Source: a virus. From it: a stretch of 23,226 nt of DNA. The stretch is taken from the IMG/VR virus record IMGVR_UViG_3300003873_000067, positions 1 through 23,226 of that record; one strand, given 5' to 3'. Below, one piece after another: positions 15,061 to 22,395 of this stretch; within the stretch, counting starts at the first letter, position 1; each line of letters opens with the position of its first letter. Position numbers and translations under genes: made by a program. The notes under the pieces were generated by a model that ran no database searches, was not told the DNA's origin, and was given only the letters and a program-made list of their open reading frames with translations.

Positions 15061-15229
15061 CTATTTACTTACTACCTGCAAACCACTAAGCCCTCCAGAA
15101 GATGGGAAGTTTTCTACTATAACAGGTAAACTGGTAGAGACAGTAGGTAAGTATAGAGAATGTCAATTAAAGCAAGAAGCTTTAATACATACGGTTAAAC
15201 GATTAGAGGCGTACATAAAGAGCAACTGA
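14945..15229 (+). CDS. Outer-membrane spanin lipoprotein (Rz1-like)
   Basis: A 94-residue protein in a different frame that starts inside the i-spanin gene and overlaps it by 116 bp, the classical nested Rz/Rz1 layout. It has a lipoprotein signal (IKVFLLAIVSFLMTGC; the lipidated Cys would be residue 23) followed by a Pro-rich start (SPPMVKKPP) and the CKPLSPPEDG and YRECQLKQEALI elements frequent in Rz1-type o-spanins. The mature lipoprotein would sit in the inner leaflet of the outer membrane and contact the i-spanin helix. A ribosome site AAGGA is present 11 bp before the ATG, within the i-spanin gene. Confidence 0.8.
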   Translation: MLIKHLPIKVFLLAIVSFLMTGCVGLSPPMVKKPPTVSSYLLTTCKPLSPPEDGKFSTITGKLVETVGKYRECQLKQEALIHTVKRLEAYIKSN

Positions 15230-15230
15230 T

Positions 15231-15638
15231 ATGAAATATTTTAATGAGAAAGAAGAGAATTTAACTTGTCCTTGTGGTTGTGGTGCCGAACTGGCCCAAA
15301 GTACTAAGGATAAACTAGACGCACTGAGAGAGGCCTACGGTAAGGCCATATACCCAGAACAAGGGGCTACCTGTGAGAGCTATAGTGTTAACCATGTACA
15401 TAGAAAGCCTACAAGTACCCATATAGATAGAGGTACTGGAGGTAAAGCTGTGGATATAAAGAGCAAGACTTTTGAAAGTAAACGTGACTTCTTTCGTTTT
15501 ATCGGCATAGCACAACAATTAGGTTTTAACGGCTTTGGTATAGGGTCATACTGGGTAGGTAATGGTAACGACCATAGATTGCATATAGATACCAAATTCG
15601 GTACCAACAAAGATTTGCGTACATGGGAGTATAAGTAA
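15231..15638 (+). CDS. Endolysin, peptidase M15-like (L-Ala-D-Glu/DD-peptidase type)
   Basis: A 135-residue protein that fits the peptidase M15_3 layout: an N-terminal LTCPCGCGAE element, then STHIDRGTGGKAVDI (zinc His near residue 63 and Asp near 74), GFNGFGIGSYWVG, and RLHID (third zinc ligand near 117), ending in TWEYK. This zinc peptidase type cuts peptidoglycan cross-links or stem peptides. No signal peptide is seen, so export through holin lesions is expected. It follows the o-spanin by one base and is the last gene of the lysis operon. The assignment is good; the exact bond cleaved is unknown. Confidence 0.85.
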   Translation: MKYFNEKEENLTCPCGCGAELAQSTKDKLDALREAYGKAIYPEQGATCESYSVNHVHRKPTSTHIDRGTGGKAVDIKSKTFESKRDFFRFIGIAQQLGFNGFGIGSYWVGNGNDHRLHIDTKFGTNKDLRTWEYK

Positions 15639-15661
15639 TTCTACTATGCTTACTAATTTGG

Positions 15662-15667
15662 TATAAT
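15662..15667 (+). promoter_or_regulatory. Extended -10 promoter for portal gene
   Basis: TGGTATAAT, 23 bp before the portal start, in a 52-bp gap. TGn extended -10; no -35 seen. The start near 15674 would leave a leader holding the AGGAT ribosome site. Confidence 0.5.
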
Positions 15668-15690
15668 AAGGAAAAACAACTAGGATAGCT

Positions 15691-17673
15691 ATGACACCCA
15701 CTAATACTCCACCACCACTAGATAAGAATGCTTTACTTAAGGCCTTTAAAGGGGACTTAAAAGCTGCTGACGTCTTAAAGAAAGATTGGGATATGCGTAT
15801 CAATGAGTGGAAGAATGCTTATGATGGCGGTCTTTACGGTAACGAGAAAAAAGGAAAATCTAAGATTGTATCTCGTGATATCAAGAAGCAGAGTGAATGG
15901 CAACATGCCAGTATTATAGACCCATTCGTAAGTAACGATAACATCATAAGCTGTAACCCTATTACCTATGAAGACACTAAAGCAGCTAGACAAAACGAGC
16001 TTCTGTTAAATACGCAGTTCGTTAGACAGTTTGATAGATATAACTTCATGTCTAAAGCAGTGAAAGTGCTAGAACGAGAAGGTACACTGGTTGTACAAAC
16101 TGGTTGGGACTACCAAGAAGAAAAAGTACAGGTAGAGACTGATGTAGTTACTGTAAACGAGCTTGGTGTTACTGAAATAACTAAACAGGTAGTAGAAGAC
16201 ACTAAGGTTAAACGTAATCAGCCTACTGCTAAGGTATGTCGTAATGAAGACATATTTATCGACCCTACTTGCATGGACGACCTAGATAATGCCCAGTTTA
16301 TAATCTATAGATATGAGACTGACTTATCTACGCTAAGGCAAGATGGCAGATATAAAAACCTAGATAAAGTAGCAAGAGCTATGTCTGGTGAGGACTTAGA
16401 CTATATCCCTCAAGATACAACAGCATTTCATTTTGAAGATGACCCAAGAAAAAAGCTACTCGTATATGAGTATTGGGGTAACTACGATGTGAATAATGAT
16501 GGTATTGCTGAGCCGATCGTATGCTCATGGGTAAACGATGTAATTATTAGACTGCAGAGTAACCCTTATCCTGACGGTAAGCCTCCTTTCCTTGTTGTAC
16601 CCTTTAATAGCGTACCTTTCCAGATACATGGTGAAGCTAATGCTGCTCTTATAGGGGATAACCAGAAGATAAAGACAGCCATTATTAGAGGCCTTATAGA
16701 TAATATGGCTCAATCTAATAATGGCCAAGTAGGTATGCGTAAAGGTGCATTAGATGCGGTTAACCGTAAAAAATGGCTGAACGGTAATAACTTCGAGTTT
16801 AACGGGTCTCCCAGCGATTTTTGGCAAGGCAGCTATAACCAACTACCTAGCTCTGCATTCGATATGCTAGGGTTAATGAACAATGAAATTGAGAGCCTTA
16901 CAGGTGTTAAATCTTTTAGTGGTGGTATTACAGGCAATTCTCTTGGAGCTACAGCTACAGGTGCTAGAGGTGCTTTAGATGCCACATCTACTAGAAGACT
17001 TAACATCGTACGCAATATATCAGAGAACCTAGTTAAGCCATTAATGCGTAAATGGATTGCGTACAATTCTGAATTTCTTAATGAGGAAGAGGTAGTACGT
17101 GTAACTAATGAGCAATTCGTGCCTATCAGAAAAGACGATTTACAAGGACGTATTGACATATCTATTGAAGTAAGTACTGCAGAAGACAATGCTGCGAAAT
17201 CACAAGAGCTTAGTTTCCTATTACAGACCGTAGGGCCTAGTGAAGACCCTTCTATACGTAGAGAGATTATGGCACAAATCATGGACTTGATGAAAATGCC
17301 AGAACAGGCTAGAAAGATTAGAACGTATAAGCCACAGCCAGACCCTACCGAAGAACAGCTTAAACAACTACAGCTACAGAAACTACAGCTTGAGAATGAA
17401 CTACTGCAAGCTAACATTGCAGAACAACAATCGTTAGCTAGTGAGAACAGTGCGGACAAAGAACTTAAACGTAATAAAGCTGCTGTTGAAGCAGCTAAAG
17501 CACGTAAGCTTGAAAGCGAAGCTGACCTACATGACCTTAAGTTTTTAAAAGAGGATGAAGGTGTAGACCATGAACAGCGTATGGTACTAGAAGATTTTAA
17601 ACGTAAAGCAAATTTAGACCAGATGGCTTTTCAAGCGATGCACGGTGACCATAATATAGGAGTAACTAAGTAA
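15691..17673 (+). CDS. Portal protein
   Basis: A 660-residue protein typical of podovirus portals. It has an N-terminal wing (KDWDMRINEWKNAYDGGLYG, then KSKIVSRDIKKQSEWQHASI) and a clip/stem region. The segment DVNNDGIAEPIVCSWVNDVI with NPYPDGKPPFLVVPFNSVP is characteristic of portals of the phiEco32/P22-like kind. The Gln/Glu-rich helix near 545-660 (LKQLQLQKLQLENELLQANI and onward) corresponds to the C-terminal barrel or tail. Twelve copies would form the ring through which the terminase pumps DNA and to which the adaptor attaches. AGGAT lies 4 bp before the ATG. It ends in a TAATG overlap with the next gene. Confidence 0.88.
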   Translation: MTPTNTPPPLDKNALLKAFKGDLKAADVLKKDWDMRINEWKNAYDGGLYGNEKKGKSKIVSRDIKKQSEWQHASIIDPFVSNDNIISCNPITYEDTKAARQNELLLNTQFVRQFDRYNFMSKAVKVLEREGTLVVQTGWDYQEEKVQVETDVVTVNELGVTEITKQVVEDTKVKRNQPTAKVCRNEDIFIDPTCMDDLDNAQFIIYRYETDLSTLRQDGRYKNLDKVARAMSGEDLDYIPQDTTAFHFEDDPRKKLLVYEYWGNYDVNNDGIAEPIVCSWVNDVIIRLQSNPYPDGKPPFLVVPFNSVPFQIHGEANAALIGDNQKIKTAIIRGLIDNMAQSNNGQVGMRKGALDAVNRKKWLNGNNFEFNGSPSDFWQGSYNQLPSSAFDMLGLMNNEIESLTGVKSFSGGITGNSLGATATGARGALDATSTRRLNIVRNISENLVKPLMRKWIAYNSEFLNEEEVVRVTNEQFVPIRKDDLQGRIDISIEVSTAEDNAAKSQELSFLLQTVGPSEDPSIRREIMAQIMDLMKMPEQARKIRTYKPQPDPTEEQLKQLQLQKLQLENELLQANIAEQQSLASENSADKELKRNKAAVEAAKARKLESEADLHDLKFLKEDEGVDHEQRMVLEDFKRKANLDQMAFQAMHGDHNIGVTK

Positions 17674-18287
17674 TGAGTTTTATCCATGACTTGCAGCAAA
17701 AAGAGGTTAATGCTGTTGAAGCACAAAGACAAGCTGCTGCACAAAAGCAGGCACTAGACGCACAGGTACACTCCTTAGCCGCACAAAGTATCCCACATAA
17801 ATCAGAGCAGAGCCAGATGCTATTAGACCAGTACAGAGGGCTTATACCTGACGAAGCTATCAAAAGGGGCAACACTACGGACTACGACTTAGGTATGTGG
17901 TTACAGCACGCTAGTTACGATGATGTAGCTAAACTAATCGATGACCCAAAGAACGCCCATTTTAACGATATAGGTAAACTCCCCAATCACTATACTTTCA
18001 GTACTGAGAGTGCTTATAGCAATAGCAATCATAGGGGTGGCAAGTGGGACGAAGGTAATAATGGTCATTGGACATTTACGGCTAGTCCTTATAACCTTAC
18101 ACAACATACTGCAGACCAAATGCGAGAGTATTTTGCTAATAACGAAGCAGATAATACACTGGTTATACCAGATGCCTCAGGGTCCACAAAGTTACCTGTA
18201 ATGCGACCCAATAACCCTATTACCGAGTACAAACCGCAAGGGCTAGCTAATAGCCTTGTAGGTAATGCCCACGGTTTGATTAACTAA
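17673..18287 (+). CDS. Virion-associated hypothetical protein (portal-coupled)
   Basis: A 204-residue protein with an Ala/Gln-rich helical N-terminus (KEVNAVEAQRQAAAQKQALD). A conserved-looking module follows: TTDYDLGMWLQHAS, DIGKLPNHYTFSTESAYS, HRGGKWDE and WTFTASPYNLTQHTADQMRE. The set YDL, LPNHYTFS.ES.YS, GG.W and FT.SP recurs in phage structural-region proteins of unknown function. It is coupled to the portal by TAATG, so it is probably made in proportion to it and may be an ejected or portal-bound protein. No enzymatic motif is evident. Confidence 0.55.
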   Translation: MSFIHDLQQKEVNAVEAQRQAAAQKQALDAQVHSLAAQSIPHKSEQSQMLLDQYRGLIPDEAIKRGNTTDYDLGMWLQHASYDDVAKLIDDPKNAHFNDIGKLPNHYTFSTESAYSNSNHRGGKWDEGNNGHWTFTASPYNLTQHTADQMREYFANNEADNTLVIPDASGSTKLPVMRPNNPITEYKPQGLANSLVGNAHGLIN

Positions 18288-18307
18288 TACATACTAGGAG
18301 AAATGAG

Positions 18308-18661
18308 ATGAACACACAAATGCAACAAGCACCACTACCACAAGCAACAGGAATGCCTCCTGCAGATGCTCCTGAAGTTAATGATGCTACTATGTCACAA
18401 CACCAAGGCGGATTAGCTAGAACTATGGCTAACAGTAGTGCTACGAGTGTAGAGGAGGTAGTTCAGCGGTTAATGCAGGGAGAAGACCCAGAACAACTAC
18501 TTAAGCAGGGTATTCCTTTAGAAGTCATCAAGCAAGCCGTTGAACTAATCCTAGCCCAGAATAAAGGACAGCCTCAACAAGGTGAAGCATCTGCACCTGC
18601 CACACCTGCAGGTCAAGCTATGCAAGGGCAAGGCTTAGCTGCTTCTATGGCAGGGCAATAG
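18308..18661 (+). CDS. Small Gln/Ala-rich hypothetical protein
   Basis: A 117-residue protein with flexible Gln/Pro/Ala-rich ends (QMQQAPLPQATGMPP; GQPQQGEASAPATPAG) and a short ordered core SVEEVVQRLMQGEDPEQLL-KQGIPLEVIKQAVELI that would fold as two to three helices. Such small core-plus-tails proteins are common between portal and scaffold in podoviruses, but no function is known to me. It has a strong ribosome site (AGGAGAAATGAG before ATG). The stop codon is immediately followed by a TTGACA promoter, so the gene ends a transcription block. Confidence 0.55.
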   Translation: MNTQMQQAPLPQATGMPPADAPEVNDATMSQHQGGLARTMANSSATSVEEVVQRLMQGEDPEQLLKQGIPLEVIKQAVELILAQNKGQPQQGEASAPATPAGQAMQGQGLAASMAGQ

Positions 18662-18703
18662 TTGACATTAAAAAATTAATGCTATATACTCTAAGGTATA
18701 TAG
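18662..18703 (+). promoter_or_regulatory. Consensus sigma70 promoter with overlapping inverted repeat
   Basis: TTGACA (18662-18667), a 17-bp spacer and TATACT (18685-18690), the only promoter in the window with a perfect -35. The inverted repeat CTATATAC / GTATATAG (18682-18689, 18696-18703; 6-bp loop) covers the -10 and start. This is operator-like. Confidence 0.65.
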
Positions 18704-18706
18704 GGA

Positions 18707-18729
18707 TAGCACAGTAGTACGCTGTGTTA
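18707..18729 (+). other. Stem-loop in 5' leader of the 18771 gene
   Basis: TAGCACAG pairs with CTGTGTTA (8 pairs, one G-U) around a 7-nt loop just downstream of the predicted start, a possible mRNA-stabilising 5' hairpin for the scaffold/capsid message. Confidence 0.4.
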
Positions 18730-18770
18730 CGTATATTTATTTTAACTATTCAACCAAAGGACTACATTAA

Positions 18771-19079
18771 ATGAGTAACCTTACACAAGAAGATAGTGCT
18801 ATTTTAGAAGTAGAGAACCAGTACTGGCTCGACCTAAAAGAAGCATCAGACCGACTACACAACAATGAAGACTTTAAAAAAGTTATCCTTGAAGGGTACT
18901 TTAAAGATAAAGCCATTAACGGCGTTAGCATGCTAGCACAAGATTACGTTATCCAGAACGGAAAACGTGGCGAAGTAATGGAAGCACTAGTTGCTATTAG
19001 TCATTTACAAGACTACCTTATCACCATTGAGAATATGGTACCTTCAAGAGAAGAAATGGAAGAAGCTGAAGACGAATAG
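18771..19079 (+). CDS. Small acidic hypothetical protein in capsid block
   Basis: A 102-residue helical acidic protein (core YWLDLKEASDRLHNNEDFKKVILEGYF split over two helices, then MLAQDYVIQNGKRGEVMEAL, and tail REEMEEAEDE). The pattern of a LxxNxDFKxVIxEGYxxD element is common in small proteins encoded near phage scaffold genes, but I cannot name a function. It follows the strongest promoter of the window and a stable leader hairpin, and has a good ribosome site (AAAGGACTACATTAA before ATG), so it is probably abundant late in infection. A head-assembly helper is a reasonable guess. Confidence 0.6.
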   Translation: MSNLTQEDSAILEVENQYWLDLKEASDRLHNNEDFKKVILEGYFKDKAINGVSMLAQDYVIQNGKRGEVMEALVAISHLQDYLITIENMVPSREEMEEAEDE

Positions 19080-19129
19080 ACGTCATTAATATACAACACG
19101 TAAGTTAAATTAAAAGGACTCATATAGTT

Positions 19130-19201
19130 ATGAATACCCGCTTTAATTCTTCTAACCACAGCAGTAAACAGTTAGCAGTATTATATTCGGGTGCTATGTA
19201 A
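19130..19201 (+). CDS. Possible 23-codon small gene
   Basis: An ATG-to-TAA frame encoding MNTRFNSSNHSSKQLAVLYS plus GAM, polar at the start and mildly hydrophobic at the end. It fills most of the gap between its neighbours. It is preceded by TAAAAGGACTCATATAGTT, the same AAAGGACT ribosome-site form used by the 18771 gene, and the next gene has its own site (AGAGGGGA). No homology can be judged at this length; chance is possible. Confidence 0.35.
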   Translation: MNTRFNSSNHSSKQLAVLYSGAM

Positions 19202-19224
19202 CTGTATGGGTTAGAGGGGAATAT

Positions 19225-20418
19225 ATGTCCACAGAAGACGATTTATACTCAATGAGTGATGAGGAATTGGAGCAAGCCTTTAAAGCAGCTAAAGCTGACG
19301 AGGTTTCTCCTGATACAGATTTAGAGGCTGACCAACCTATTGAGGGTGACGGTGAGCCTACAGAGCCTGAAGGTGTTGATGATGTACCTTCAGTAGATAT
19401 TGAAAATAGTGATTTAGAGCAGCCTCCTGAGGACTCAAATCATGATACTAGTGCGGAGCAAGCTACCAAAGATGCTGAAGCTGATGCAGACATCCCAGAA
19501 GAGTCTAACGACCCTGACGAAGGCGATCAACCTGCTGATGTTACAGAGCCTAAGGTAGAAGCCCCACAAGAAGCACAGCGTCTAACGTTTAAAGCTAACG
19601 GCAAGGAGTACGAATTTACTCCAGATGAAATCACCGCCCAGTTCCCGAAGATTTTCGGACAAGCGATGGATTACACTAAAAAGTTACAGGCTATTAAACC
19701 TTGGCGTAAAACAGTCGATGCCATCGAGCAAGCAGGGCTTAAGCAAGATGACATTAATTTAATGATTGATGTGCTTAAAGGTGATAAAGATGCTATCACT
19801 GAGGTGTTAAATAGAACAGGCGTTGATGCTCTCGATTTAGACCCAGAAGAAAGTACCTATACACCTAAGGATTATGGTAGAGATGAACATACTTTAGAGA
19901 TTGAGGATGTAATCCAAGACATCGCTAAAGACCCTGAGTATTCTACTACATATGATGTGCTTACTAATCAGTGGGATGAGAGTTCGCTACAGGCTATTAC
20001 AGCAAACCCAAGTAACATTAAAGCGTTACATGAGGATGTACGTAATGGTACCTATGCTAAACTTCAACCTATTATGGATAAGCTTAAGCTATATGATGGT
20101 GGCAGTAAGTCAGACCTAGATTATTATGGTATGGCTGCTCGTGAATACTTTGGTAATGTTGCTCAAGAACAGCAAACAGCAGCTATACAGCGACAAGAAG
20201 CTCCAACCGTTTCTACTGAAGAAGCAGAAAGAGTTTCTAAAGCTAAAGCCCAAGAGGCTGCTAGAAAAGCTACTCAACAAGCGTCAGCTAAGCGTAAAGC
20301 TGCAGCTCCAACAAAGACAAGAGCTGGTAGCAGTACCGTAGTTGATTATCTGGATGAGTCCGATGAAGCGTTTGAAGAGTGGTATACAAAAGTTACAGGT
20401 GAAAAACCTATAAACTAA
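19225..20418 (+). CDS. Scaffolding protein
   Basis: A 397-residue protein directly upstream of the major capsid gene. The first 115 residues are strongly acidic and repetitive in Asp/Glu/Pro. A small folded module follows (LTFKANGKEYEFTPDEITAQ, then FGQAMDYTKKLQAIKPWRKT), then helices, and last a basic, Ala/Lys-rich segment (about 330-375, EAARKATQQASAKRKAAAP) and LDESDEAFEEWYTKVTGE. An acidic start, helical middle and basic C-terminal region that binds capsid subunits is the usual design of phage scaffolds. The ribosome site is AGAGGGGA. Confidence is high from context and composition. No protease motif is evident, so scaffold release rather than cleavage is more likely. Confidence 0.8.
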   Translation: MSTEDDLYSMSDEELEQAFKAAKADEVSPDTDLEADQPIEGDGEPTEPEGVDDVPSVDIENSDLEQPPEDSNHDTSAEQATKDAEADADIPEESNDPDEGDQPADVTEPKVEAPQEAQRLTFKANGKEYEFTPDEITAQFPKIFGQAMDYTKKLQAIKPWRKTVDAIEQAGLKQDDINLMIDVLKGDKDAITEVLNRTGVDALDLDPEESTYTPKDYGRDEHTLEIEDVIQDIAKDPEYSTTYDVLTNQWDESSLQAITANPSNIKALHEDVRNGTYAKLQPIMDKLKLYDGGSKSDLDYYGMAAREYFGNVAQEQQTAAIQRQEAPTVSTEEAERVSKAKAQEAARKATQQASAKRKAAAPTKTRAGSSTVVDYLDESDEAFEEWYTKVTGEKPIN

Positions 20419-20438
20419 ATTACTAAAAAGGAAATATT

Positions 20439-21659
20439 ATGCCAACTCAAGTTTATGGTAATGGTACAAACAGTTCAGCTGGTGCCAATACAATTATCCA
20501 TTTTTACGACCGTGCAGGGGTAAAAGCCGCTAACCGTGTAAATGTTTATGGTCAGTTCGCTGATCGCAAGTCAATGCCACAGAAGCGTGGAAAGACTTTT
20601 AAAATCTCTAAGTTCATGCACATGTATGACCGTGACCTTACTGCCGCAGACTTTGCCGCTAAAGGTTACCTAACAGCCCGTACAGCTAATCAAGTATCTG
20701 CAGATTTAACTGCCTCTACTTTGGCTGAAGGTGCTGGTGCAGTTAACAAACGTAGCATCAAGAAAATTACTATGGAAACTACCTTAGCTCGCTATGGTGA
20801 GATGATTGAGTATACTGATGAAGTAGAGTTATTCTCTGAAGACGCTATGCAAGTCCGTTATCGTGAAGAGCTAGGTGCCGAAGCTAACTCTAAATGGGAA
20901 GACTTACTACAATTAGATATGCTAGCAACCCCTACAGTATTATACTCTGGCGTAGCTACATCAATCTCTACAGTAGGTAATGGTATTGCTGTTGACGGTA
21001 CACAAGATGACTTATGGAAAGTTTCTTACGACCTTATCCGTAGATCAGTACGTAAATTAGTACGTAACCGTGCTAAGAAAACTACTCAGATTGTTACAGG
21101 GTCTACTAAGGTAGGTACTACCCCAGTAAACGCTGCATACTACGCTATTATCGACTCAGATGTTAAAGCTGACCTTGAAGGTTTAGTACGTGGTGCTGGG
21201 TATGAGCGTGAGTTCGTATTCGTTCCTGTACATAAATATGCAGGTGCTACATCTTTAGCAGAGAACGAAGTAGGTTCAATGCATGAAGTACGTTTTATCG
21301 AGTCAGAAGGAGGAGTAGTCTATGCAGGTATGGGTGCAGCTGTACCAACCGGTTATACTGGTACTTTGGCTTACACTACTTTCGCTACTGCCGCTGATGC
21401 TATTGCCGTACGTGGTGCTGGTGCTACTGCTGGGTCTTACTTTGATGTTCACCCAATCCTTTTCCCAACTCAAGGCTCTTTTGCTACTGTTGGTCTTAAA
21501 GGTCAAGGTAAAATCAACTTTAAAGCTAAGTCTCCAGAACAAGTTGAACTAGCCAATCCATACGGAACTACCGGCTTCTTCTCTTATAACTTCTTCTATG
21601 GTGGCATCATCTTACAAGAAGAGAAACTATTAAAAGTACTAGTTGCTGCAGGTCAGTAA
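20439..21659 (+). CDS. Major capsid protein (N4-gp56-like family)
   Basis: A 406-residue protein of the N4-gp56 capsid type. It shows an early HFYDRAGVKAANRVNVYGQF and RKSMPQKRGKTFKISKF (the strand that positions the N-arm), followed by LTEG-like LAEGAGAVNKRSIKKITMET, LARYGEMIEYTDEVELFSED and LGAEANSKWEDLLQLD. A long middle part follows (RRSVRKLVRNRAKKTTQIVT), then HPILFPTQGSFATVGLKGQG near the end. Length and HK97-like pattern fit. Codons are biased to CGT, GCT and GGT, as expected for the most abundant virion protein. The ribosome site AAAAAGGAAATATT is strong. It ends just before a clear terminator. Confidence 0.9.
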   Translation: MPTQVYGNGTNSSAGANTIIHFYDRAGVKAANRVNVYGQFADRKSMPQKRGKTFKISKFMHMYDRDLTAADFAAKGYLTARTANQVSADLTASTLAEGAGAVNKRSIKKITMETTLARYGEMIEYTDEVELFSEDAMQVRYREELGAEANSKWEDLLQLDMLATPTVLYSGVATSISTVGNGIAVDGTQDDLWKVSYDLIRRSVRKLVRNRAKKTTQIVTGSTKVGTTPVNAAYYAIIDSDVKADLEGLVRGAGYEREFVFVPVHKYAGATSLAENEVGSMHEVRFIESEGGVVYAGMGAAVPTGYTGTLAYTTFATAADAIAVRGAGATAGSYFDVHPILFPTQGSFATVGLKGQGKINFKAKSPEQVELANPYGTTGFFSYNFFYGGIILQEEKLLKVLVAAGQ

Positions 21660-21679
21660 TACCTTTTAATACTTAGCAT

Positions 21680-21703
21680 AAGCCCCACTTATGTGGGGTT
21701 TTA
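21680..21703 (+). terminator. Rho-independent terminator after major capsid gene
   Basis: Stem CCCCAC / GTGGGG (21683-21688, 21693-21698) with loop TTAT, extended by an A-rich 5' side and followed by TTTT. It is the only canonical terminator seen in the window. Confidence 0.85.
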
Positions 21704-21742
21704 TGTATCTGTAGTATATTCCTATTTACTTACACAGCTATA

Positions 21743-21768
21743 GTGTTATAATTAGGCGTGTATAACAC
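21743..21768 (+). promoter_or_regulatory. Extended -10 promoter inside an 8-bp inverted repeat
   Basis: TGTTATAAT (-10 at 21747-21752), with a 4-of-6 -35 TTTACT 16 bp upstream. GTGTTATA (21743-21750) and TATAACAC (21761-21768) form a perfect inverted repeat around the start. It restarts transcription after the terminator for the 21799 gene. Confidence 0.5.
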
Positions 21769-21798
21769 ATTAACTAAACAACCATAAGGATTTAGACA

Positions 21799-22338
21799 AT
21801 GGCGACATTAAAAGAGCTAAGACAAGAAGCAAAAGAATTGGGTATTACGTTTAGCCCTAACATCTCAGAAGAGAAGTTGAAAACACGTATTAACGAATTT
21901 TATGAGTCTAAAGAGTCCAACGCTAAAACAGTTGAAGAAGCTGTAGAAGCTACGGAAGCTTTAAACACTAAAGAAAAAGAGGAAGCCGAAGGTAAAGCCA
22001 TCGTATCCTCTTTCGAACGTGCAGAGATAGCTAAGAAGGCTACTGTAGGTCAGCTAGCTAAGAAAGCGGAAGCAGATGCTAAAGCTACAAAAGTAGTTGA
22101 AATTATTGATAATGACCCAAAGCAGAATGCCCATACTACTACATGTACAGCATCATGCGGAAATGCGTATTTTGACTTAGGCCAAATCATTTTACCGCTT
22201 AATACACCGGTAGAGGTGGCTATAGGCCATATTAACTCCCTAAAAGAAGTTAAGTTCCCTCACCATCAAACAGACCAAAAAACAGGACTGAGTGAGGTAG
22301 TTATGCGTAACCGCTATACTGTCTCTTTCGTTCAGTAG
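21799..22338 (+). CDS. Head-region structural protein with HeH/SAP-like N-terminus
   Basis: A 179-residue protein. The first 35 residues (TLKELRQEAKELGITFSPNI, then SEEKLKTRINEF) form a helix-extended loop-helix like the HeH/SAP/Rho-N type used for nucleic-acid or protein docking. A charged Ala/Glu/Lys helix follows (about 40-110), then a C-terminal beta module with TTCTASCGNAYFDLGQIILP, LNTPVEVAIGHINSLKEVKF and RNRYTVSFVQ. The last part resembles the end of small head proteins encoded just after capsid genes. Three Cys are clustered (TCTASC), unusual here. It has a dedicated promoter and AAGGA ribosome site. Function is inferred from position. Confidence 0.5.
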   Translation: MATLKELRQEAKELGITFSPNISEEKLKTRINEFYESKESNAKTVEEAVEATEALNTKEKEEAEGKAIVSSFERAEIAKKATVGQLAKKAEADAKATKVVEIIDNDPKQNAHTTTCTASCGNAYFDLGQIILPLNTPVEVAIGHINSLKEVKFPHHQTDQKTGLSEVVMRNRYTVSFVQ

Positions 22339-22381
22339 TTATATATGTAGGGCTTTTAAACAAGAGCCCTATTACATAACT
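22337..22381 (+). other. Long two-part stem-loop between structural genes
   Basis: TAGGGCTTTT (22348-22357) pairs with AAGAGCCCTA (22362-22371; one G-U) around an AAAC loop. The outer arms AGTTAT (22337-22342) and ATAACT (22376-22381) extend it. No T-tract follows; the next gene's AGGAGT ribosome site starts 4 bp later. It is probably an RNA processing or attenuation element. Confidence 0.5.
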
Positions 22382-22395
22382 ATTAGGAGTATTGA

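Noticed and set aside
16833-17459. 208-codon open frame on the - strand inside the portal gene
   Set aside because: A Ser/Cys/Leu-rich shadow of the portal coding strand with no promoter, and all other genes are on the + strand.
20126-20341. 71-codon + strand frame inside the scaffold gene
   Set aside because: A Leu/Lys-rich out-of-frame shadow of an Ala/Gln/Lys coding region, with no separate signals.
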